Below are positions 51,722 to 57,134 of a DNA stretch of 57,134 bases, piece by piece. The DNA is taken from contig SFMO01000203.1 of the NCBI GenBank assembly GCA_004554385.1, positions 1 through 57,134 on the forward strand. The letters are read 5' to 3'. Numbering within the stretch: position 1 is the stretch's first letter; each line of letters opens with the position of its first letter. Source of the stretch: Ruminococcus flavefaciens (GTDB lineage Bacteria > Bacillota > Clostridia > Oscillospirales > Ruminococcaceae). The position numbers and the translations under genes were made by a program. The notes under the pieces were generated by a model that ran no database searches, was not told where the DNA came from, and saw only the letters and a program-made list of their open reading frames with translations.

Positions 51722-51888
51722 CCAAAGGGACTTTGTTCCTTTGGTCGGAGCCACGAGGCAGACAGCCTCGTGCGGGGTTCAAGGGGCAGAGCCCCTTAAA
51801 TCGTAAGGCGCTCCGCAAGGGTGAATTTCCAAAACAGTCCGGCGGACTGTTTTTGAAAGAGGGACGCCCTGCAAGTGAGGGCGTCCCT
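51722..51888. repeat. Cluster of five hairpins, dispersed-repeat-like
   Basis: In order: CCAAAGG/CCTTTGG, CACGAGGC/GCCTCGTG, AAGGGGC/GCCCCTT, ACAGTCC/GGACTGT and GGGACGCCCT/AGGGCGTCCC. No coding frame has a ribosome binding site. It looks like a composite intergenic repeat of the kind scattered in Firmicutes genomes; one of the stems may terminate the small membrane gene. Confidence 0.6.
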
Positions 51889-51935
51889 TGATAGTATCGA
51901 ATAATTTCTTGTGCATGGGTTTATCCCATCGCCCG

Positions 51936-52184
51936 TCAGAAAAAGATATTTTCCAGTTTGCCGCTTAGCCTGAAATAGACATATACTGCACAGCCGAGTA
52001 TCAGACTTATCAAAATCCCATAAACAGCTCTTATTTCATAGATTCTTGAAAAAAATCCTTCTTCTTTATAATAAAAGAATCTTTTTTTCTTTATCTGTGA
52101 TTTATTACGGTCATTTATTATACGCTTTGCCAGAAGAAGAGCAGAAACAATTCCTATCAAAATTACTATAACAACATCGTACAT
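51936..52184 (-). CDS. 82-aa two-TM hypothetical membrane protein
   Basis: Start at 52184 with AAAGGAAA 6 bases upstream. First helix about 2-20 (YDVVIVILIGIVSALLLA), a very basic loop (KRIINDRNKSQIKKKRFFYYK), second helix about 56-75 (VYGILISLILGCAVYVYF). No recognised family. It lies 55 bases after carB, same strand. Confidence 0.6.
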   Translation of the reverse strand: MYDVVIVILIGIVSALLLAKRIINDRNKSQIKKKRFFYYKEEGFFSRIYEIRAVYGILISLILGCAVYVYFRLSGKLENIFF

Positions 52185-52239
52185 ATTGTTTCCTTTCAAG
52201 GCTAACGGCTTCGGGCGGATAATATCCGCCCCTACAGAT

Positions 52240-55200
52240 TCATATCTTGGTGATGTCAACTAATTCAACATCGTTGATGGTTCTGCCCGATTCAAGCACC
52301 TTTACCAGCGACTTCGCCGTATCTACAGCTGTAAGACTGCATATTGAGCGCTCGATGGACTTTCTTCTCATCTTAACGCTGTCACGCTCGGGAAGTCTGC
52401 CTTTTGCGGAAGTTGATATTACATAGTGTATCTTGCCGCTGTCAAGGAGAGTCTCAACATTCGGCTCGCCGTCGGAAATCTTGCGCACAAGGTTTGCCGC
52501 TATCATATTTCTGTGGAGAACGCTCTGTGTACCCGATGTGGCGTAGAGCTCAAAGCCCATCTGCTCGAACTTATCCGCAATAGGAAGTATTTCCCTCTTG
52601 TCGCTGTCACGGACAGAAATAAGCACACCGCCCTCACGCTTCAGGTCAAAGCCTGCCGCGATAAGTCCCTTGAGAAGTGCATCTTCAAGGTTTCTGCCGA
52701 TACCGAGGCACTCACCCGTGGACTTCATCTCAGGTCCCAGCATAGTATCAACATCTGTGAGCTTCTCAAATGAGAACACAGGAACCTTTACTGCAACATA
52801 ATCACCAGCAGGGTAAAGTCCGCTCTCGTAGCCCATGTCTTTGAGCTTTGCACCGAACATTATCTTTGTGGCAATGTCAACCATAGGTATGCCCGTTACC
52901 TTGCTGATGTAAGGAACTGTTCTTGAAGAACGGGGATTTACCTCGATAACGAATACCTCGTGGTTGTAAACAACGTACTGTATATTAACAAGACCGATAA
53001 CGTTGAGTTCCTTTGCAAGGAGTCTTGTGTACTCAACAATTATGCGCTTGATACGCTCTGAAAGATGCTGTGCAGGGTAGATAGATATAGAGTCGCCCGA
53101 GTGAACGCCTGCACGTTCGATATGCTCCATGATACCGGGGATAAGGAAGTCCTCGCCGTCGCAGATAGCGTCAACTTCTACCTCAGTACCCATCATGTAC
53201 TTGTCGATGAGTACAGGATTTTCGATGTTGTGGCTCATAATGATGCCCATGTACTCCTTTACGTCAGCATCGGAGTGAGCGATTATCATGTTCTGACCGC
53301 CGAGAACGTATGAAGGTCTGAGAAGCACAGGATAGCCCAGGTCATTAGCCGCAGCAAGAGCCTCCTCGGTGTTCATTACAGTGTGTCCTGCAGGGCGCGG
53401 TATACCGCACTTTTCAAGGACTTCATCGAAACGCTCTCTGTCCTCTGCGGCATCTATCATGTCAGCCGAAGTACCGAGGATACGTACTCCCATATCTGAG
53501 AGATAGCGTGTGAGCTTGATAGCTGTCTGTCCGCCGAACTGTACAACAACGCCATAGGGCTGCTCTGTTTCGATGATGGACTGAACGTCCTCCTTTGTGA
53601 GAGGGTCAAAGTACAGTCTGTCGCCTGTATCGAAGTCAGTTGAAACTGTTTCTGGATTATTGTTGCAGATAACAGCCTCATAGCCAAGCTCCTTCAGTGT
53701 CCATACACAGTGTACGGAGCAGTAGTCGAACTCGATTCCCTGTCCGATACGGATAGGACCCGAACCGAAAACGATGACCTTCTTCTTGCCCTTGTCGGTG
53801 CGCTCGATGAACTGCTTTGCCTCGTTCTCCTCATCGAATGTTGAGTAGAAATAAGGTGTCTCAGCCTTGAACTCTCCTGCGCAGGTATCTACCATTTTGT
53901 ATACCGCACTCTTGTGCTTCGGGCACTTCTGTCCCGAAATACGCTCGATAGTGCTGTCAAGGTAGCCGTACTGCTTGGCAATGTCGTACTTTTCCTCGGT
54001 AAGCTCGCCCTCAGCAAGCCATTTCTCAAGCTCAGCAAGATTCAGGAGCTTATACAGGAACCAGTTGTCTATCATGGTTATCTCGTGTATCTCCTCTGAA
54101 GTAATACCGCGCTTGAGCGCCTCAAATACGCAGAACGAGCGCTCGTCATCTATAACATGGAGCTTCTCGCGTATCTCCTCAGTTGAGAGCTTTGCAAGCT
54201 TTTTCAGGTTCATGGTATCCATACCCAGCTCGATAGAGCGGACAGCCTTCATCATAGCCTGCTCGAAGCTTGTACCGATAGCCATTACCTCGCCTGTAGC
54301 CTTCATCTGAGTGCCGAGGGTACGCTTTGCGTAAACGAACTTATCAAATGCCCACTTCGGGAACTTGATAACAACATAGTCCAGTGCAGGCTCAAAGCAG
54401 GCATAGGTCTTGCCTGTTACCTGATTGATTATCTCGTCAAGGGTATAGCCGATAGCTATTTTAGCCGCAGTCTTAGCGATAGGATAGCCTGTAGCCTTTG
54501 AAGCCAGCGCAGAAGAACGAGAAACTCTCGGATTTACCTCGATTACAGCGTACTTGAAGCTGGTGGGGTGAAGTGCGAACTGACAGTTACATCCGCCCTC
54601 GACTTTAAGCTCCTTGATGATGTTGATAGCCGCTGTACGGAGCATCTGGTACTCTCTGTCGCTGAGAGTTACAGCAGGTGCGATAACGATACTGTCTCCT
54701 GTGTGAACGCCAACGGGGTCAAAGTTCTCCATAGAGCAGACTGTGATAACGTTGCCCTTTGCGTCACGGATAACTTCGAACTCTATTTCCTTCCAGCCGC
54801 TGATACACTTTTCAACAAGAATCTGTGTAATAGGTGAAAGGCGCAGTCCGTTTGTTGCGATGTCGCGGAGCTCTTCCTCATTCTGAGCGATACCGCCGCC
54901 TGTACCGCCGAGGGTGAATGCAGGGCGGACGATAACGGGATAGTGAATGACCTGTGCGAAGTCAACTGCGTCCTCAACGGTCTCAACTACCTTTGATGGG
55001 ATACAGGGCTCGCCTATTTTTTCCATAGTGTCCTTGAAAGCCTGTCTGTCCTCAGCCTTGTGGATAGTCTCAGGGTCTGCGCCGAGAAGCTTTACATTAT
55101 GGCTTTCCAGGAAGCCCTCCTCAGCCAGCTGCATGGAAAGTGTAAGACCTGTCTGACCGCCGAGAGTTGACAGCAGGCTGTCAGGCTTTTCTATTTCAAT

Positions 55201-55431
55201 AATACGCTTGATAACGTCAAGTGTGAGAGGCTCGATATAGACCTTGTCAGCCATAGCCTTATCGGTCATAATTGTAGCAGGGTTGGAGTTTACGAGGACT
55301 ACTTCCAGTCCTTCCTGCTTGAGTGCGCGGCAGGCCTGAGTGCCTGCGTAGTCAAATTCGGCAGCCTGTCCGATAACGATAGGACCTGAGCCGATAACGA
55401 GTACCTTTTTTATATCACTTCTGAGTGGCAT
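52240..55431 (-). CDS. carB: Carbamoyl phosphate synthase large subunit
   Basis: 1063 aa with two homologous ATP-grasp halves: KVLVIGSGPIVIGQAAEFDY at the start, VIVRPAFTLGGTGGG, VSRSSALASKATGYPIAK; repeated as VIVFGSGPIRIGQGIEFDY (about 555), LLRPSYVLGGQNM and NPRSSRTVPYISKVTG. A C-terminal MGS-like allosteric domain ends the protein. Makes carbamoyl phosphate for pyrimidines and arginine with CarA, 39 bases upstream. Confidence 0.98.
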   Translation of the reverse strand: MPLRSDIKKVLVIGSGPIVIGQAAEFDYAGTQACRALKQEGLEVVLVNSNPATIMTDKAMADKVYIEPLTLDVIKRIIEIEKPDSLLSTLGGQTGLTLSMQLAEEGFLESHNVKLLGADPETIHKAEDRQAFKDTMEKIGEPCIPSKVVETVEDAVDFAQVIHYPVIVRPAFTLGGTGGGIAQNEEELRDIATNGLRLSPITQILVEKCISGWKEIEFEVIRDAKGNVITVCSMENFDPVGVHTGDSIVIAPAVTLSDREYQMLRTAAINIIKELKVEGGCNCQFALHPTSFKYAVIEVNPRVSRSSALASKATGYPIAKTAAKIAIGYTLDEIINQVTGKTYACFEPALDYVVIKFPKWAFDKFVYAKRTLGTQMKATGEVMAIGTSFEQAMMKAVRSIELGMDTMNLKKLAKLSTEEIREKLHVIDDERSFCVFEALKRGITSEEIHEITMIDNWFLYKLLNLAELEKWLAEGELTEEKYDIAKQYGYLDSTIERISGQKCPKHKSAVYKMVDTCAGEFKAETPYFYSTFDEENEAKQFIERTDKGKKKVIVFGSGPIRIGQGIEFDYCSVHCVWTLKELGYEAVICNNNPETVSTDFDTGDRLYFDPLTKEDVQSIIETEQPYGVVVQFGGQTAIKLTRYLSDMGVRILGTSADMIDAAEDRERFDEVLEKCGIPRPAGHTVMNTEEALAAANDLGYPVLLRPSYVLGGQNMIIAHSDADVKEYMGIIMSHNIENPVLIDKYMMGTEVEVDAICDGEDFLIPGIMEHIERAGVHSGDSISIYPAQHLSERIKRIIVEYTRLLAKELNVIGLVNIQYVVYNHEVFVIEVNPRSSRTVPYISKVTGIPMVDIATKIMFGAKLKDMGYESGLYPAGDYVAVKVPVFSFEKLTDVDTMLGPEMKSTGECLGIGRNLEDALLKGLIAAGFDLKREGGVLISVRDSDKREILPIADKFEQMGFELYATSGTQSVLHRNMIAANLVRKISDGEPNVETLLDSGKIHYVISTSAKGRLPERDSVKMRRKSIERSICSLTAVDTAKSLVKVLESGRTINDVELVDITKI

Positions 55432-55450
55432 ACTATTTACCTCCGATTTT

Positions 55451-55489
55451 AATTCATAATTCGTAATGCATTATGCATTCTGCATTGTA
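55451..55489. repeat. AT-rich palindromic repeat between carA and carB
   Basis: Contains TAATTCATAATTCGTAAT followed by GCATTATGCATTCTGCATT, with AATGCATTATGCATT nearly palindromic. It covers the carA stop. Similar TTCATAATTC/GCAT sequences often occur as dispersed intergenic repeats; a relative is the GCATAATTCAGC hairpin at 17583-17611. Confidence 0.4.
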
Positions 55490-56571
55490 TTAACGAAGTC
55501 GTCAAACAAGTAGGATGTGTCCAGCGGACCGCCGTGTGCTTCGGGGTGAAACTGAACTGTTCTTGCGTTGACTGAGGTATAGTGTATGCCCTCGCAGGTC
55601 TTGTCATTTGCGTTTATGTGTGAGACTTTTCCTATGGACGGGTCAATGCTGTCCCCTACTACTGCATAGCCGTGATTCTGGCTGGTAACGTAGGTAAGAC
55701 CGCTTTCAAGGTCGATAACAGGCTGGTTTGCGCCTCTGTGGCCGTATTTCAGCTTCTCGGTCTTTCCGCCGTTGGCAAGCGCCATGAGCTGATGACCGAG
55801 GCAGATACCGAATATTGGTATGCCAAGCTTCTGTATCTCTTTGATATTCTCGATTATTTCAACATTTTCGGCAGGGTCTCCGGGGCCGTTTGAGAACATT
55901 ATACCGTCGGGAGCAAGCTCCTTTATCTCAGCAGCTGTGGTGTACGCAGGAACTACCACTACCTCACAGCCGCGCTTTAAAAGCTCCTGTCTGATATTGC
56001 GCTTATAGCCGAAATCGAACAGTGCCACGCGGAGCTTCTTCTCCTCTGGCTCATATGTAAGAGTCTCGGTATTTGTAACAGCCTTTACAGCATCCTTGAC
56101 TGTGAACGCGCGGACCTTTTCGAGAAGCTCGTCCTTCTTTGCATAAACGTCCTCGGTGGTGATAACGCCGTTCATAACGCCTACCTCACGGATAGTACGT
56201 GTAAGGCGGCGTGTGTCGATGTTATTGATACCGACGATGTTATGCTCCTTCAGGAAGTCATTGATGTTGCCCTCGCAGCGGAAGTTTGACGGAGCGTTGC
56301 ACCACTCACGTACTATATATCCCGATACATAGGACTTTGCGGACTCATTGTCCTGTGAATTCACACCGTAGTTTCCGATAAGCGGAAAGGTCTGTGTGAC
56401 TATCTGTCCATAGTAGCTGGGGTCTGTAAGAGTTTCCTGATAGCCCGTAACTCCCGTGGTGAATACTACTTCACCAATTACCGTGCCTTTTGCGCCAAAG
56501 CTTCTGCCCTCGAACACCTGTCCGTCGGCAAGCATGAGGTAAGCTTTTTCGCCCATGTTGAATAATGACAT
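55471..56571 (-). CDS. carA: Carbamoyl phosphate synthase small subunit
   Basis: Glutamine amidotransferase subunit: N-terminal CPSase domain (LADGQVFEGRSFGAKG, GVTGYQETLTDPSYYGQ), then the class I GATase with Cys in FGICLGHQLMAL and FHPEAHGGPLDT. 366 aa. AGGAGG 8 bases before the ATG. Together with carB it forms a two-gene operon; no pyrimidine-specific attenuator was seen upstream. Confidence 0.97.
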   Translation of the reverse strand: MSLFNMGEKAYLMLADGQVFEGRSFGAKGTVIGEVVFTTGVTGYQETLTDPSYYGQIVTQTFPLIGNYGVNSQDNESAKSYVSGYIVREWCNAPSNFRCEGNINDFLKEHNIVGINNIDTRRLTRTIREVGVMNGVITTEDVYAKKDELLEKVRAFTVKDAVKAVTNTETLTYEPEEKKLRVALFDFGYKRNIRQELLKRGCEVVVVPAYTTAAEIKELAPDGIMFSNGPGDPAENVEIIENIKEIQKLGIPIFGICLGHQLMALANGGKTEKLKYGHRGANQPVIDLESGLTYVTSQNHGYAVVGDSIDPSIGKVSHINANDKTCEGIHYTSVNARTVQFHPEAHGGPLDTSYLFDDFVNTMQNA

Positions 56572-56767
56572 TGTAAATTCCTCCTTGCGCAGAGCCTGCG
56601 CACCCTATCCATGCTGCCGCTCAGATACTTACAGCAGCTTATGTTTGTGGTGTATTATCTTTTGCTGAACGCCATTGTACAGCAAAAAAGGTAACAATGA
56701 TTTTTGCGGAACGCCTCGCGGTGTTCCTGCTGTCTTAAATAAGCCCTGAGTTCCAAAAGCTGACGTT

Positions 56768-56996
56768 TCAGAACTCAAGATCATCAAAATCCATTATCTC
56801 GTCCTCAACAGTAACTTTTCCGTCTTTGATAATGTACTTTATTCTTGCCGGAATATCTGCATATATGCTTTCCCATTCATAATCCACAGGTTCCGCATCT
56901 TCAATGTACTTTACAAGCTCATCTTTAGCACTCTCATATGGTGCAAGATCAACTCCGCTGTTTTCAACAGGTAATGAATATGAAGGACCGCCCGAC
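56768..56996 (-). pseudogene. Hypothetical gene truncated by an IS end
   Basis: The last ~75 codons of an acidic protein (AKDELVKYIEDAEPVDYEWE ... DIPARIKYIIKDGKVTVEDE ... MDFDDLEF). Upstream of base 56996 the frame runs into the terminal inverted repeat of an IS element, so the apparent start codons at 57046 are IS-derived and the true 5' part lies beyond the element or is lost. Not recognised. Confidence 0.6.
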
Positions 56997-57134
56997 TGAA
57001 CTGACCCCAAAAAGTTAGACAAAGATTTAAAAGAAAATTTATGCAAAGCGACAAAGCGACAAAGCTTGGTCGCTTTGTTGCTTTATGCAGCTTTGGCAAG
57101 ACGGTATTCAACAGGTGACATTCCATCGAGTTTC
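56997..57134 (-). mobile_element. IS3-family (IS150-like) insertion sequence, one end
   Basis: The end at 56997 begins TGAACTGACCCCAAAAAGTT, which matches the IS150-group terminal repeat in form. Inside follow a hairpin CAAAGCGAC/GTCGCTTTG (57045-57079) and the transposase 3' end. The rest of the element is beyond the window. Confidence 0.85.
57083..57134 (-). CDS. IS3-family transposase OrfB, C-terminal end
   Basis: The last 16 codons read KLDGMSPVEYRLAKAA then TAA, matching the typical end of IS150-like integrases (L.GLSPVEYR). The DDE domain lies outside the window. Confidence 0.85.
   Translation of the reverse strand, partial: KLDGMSPVEYRLAKAA

Overview
The window looks like a chromosomal piece of a cellulolytic Ruminococcus or close Oscillospiraceae relative. 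The evidence is: two secreted GH5 glucanases with Thr-rich linkers and type I dockerins; a third dockerin protein; sporulation genes (spoIIGA-sigE, a pdaA-type deacetylase); strong TTGACA-17-TATAAT promoters; AGGAGG ribosome binding sites; and a tryptophan T-box. Genus is an inference from gene content, not from a search.

Layout. (1) 1-8223 is accessory DNA. It holds the 3' part of a type I restriction methylase gene fused to a short GC-rich repeat, two short decayed reading frames, an AT-rich gene for a PIN-like/coiled-coil/two-TM protein, and an integrase module. That module has an excisionase and tyrosine integrase abutting tRNA-Ser(CGA). On the opposite strand it carries a two-gene operon whose first product has the motif set of QDE-1/RDR/YonO-type two-barrel RNA polymerases, and the second is an unknown coupled partner. 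A 40-bp direct repeat of the tRNA 5' half and arm-like repeats mark the attachment end. (2) 8328-15072 is core: glgB, aroC, a DEAD-box helicase with a DbpA-type RNA-binding domain, a 33-aa membrane peptide, and spoIIGA-sigE. (3) 15074-21990 is a complete tryptophan operon read leftwards from a T-box, in the unusual order trpE-G-B-A-D-C-F. (4) 22226-29595 is the plant-fibre/cell-surface region: two GH5-dockerin enzymes in tandem and, convergent to them, a dockerin-Big2x3-VanY carboxypeptidase. (5) 29959-33696 holds cdaA-cdaR (c-di-AMP synthesis) and a DUF3343 plus cysteine desulfurase pair. (6) 33941-38137 holds two M42 aminopeptidases and a GNAT in an overlapping operon, an amidohydrolase and an atypical peptide deformylase. 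(7) 38178-46853 holds an M16C protease, a zinc-ribbon/LRR protein, a lipoprotein, a Sel1-repeat protein and an ECF sigma/anti-sigma pair. (8) 47007-52184 holds an M50 protease with a small membrane partner, pdaA-like, a DUF11 protein, uvrB and a small membrane protein. (9) 52240-57134 holds carA-carB and an IS3-family end that cuts a hypothetical gene.

The most unusual item is the RdRP-like polymerase operon in the mobile element (3226-6044). It keeps the DxDGD metal-binding motif, the QxR..KG motif and a downstream D..K(S/T)G motif of RNA-silencing polymerases, but it has no convincing ribosome binding site and may lack its N-terminus. Secondary points of interest are the membrane-anchored PIN-like protein beside the broken restriction system, the dockerin-tagged D,D-carboxypeptidase, a deformylase lacking the usual catalytic Gln, and a spoIIG-like promoter with a long spacer.

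All family calls were made by reading motifs; no database or structure search was run.
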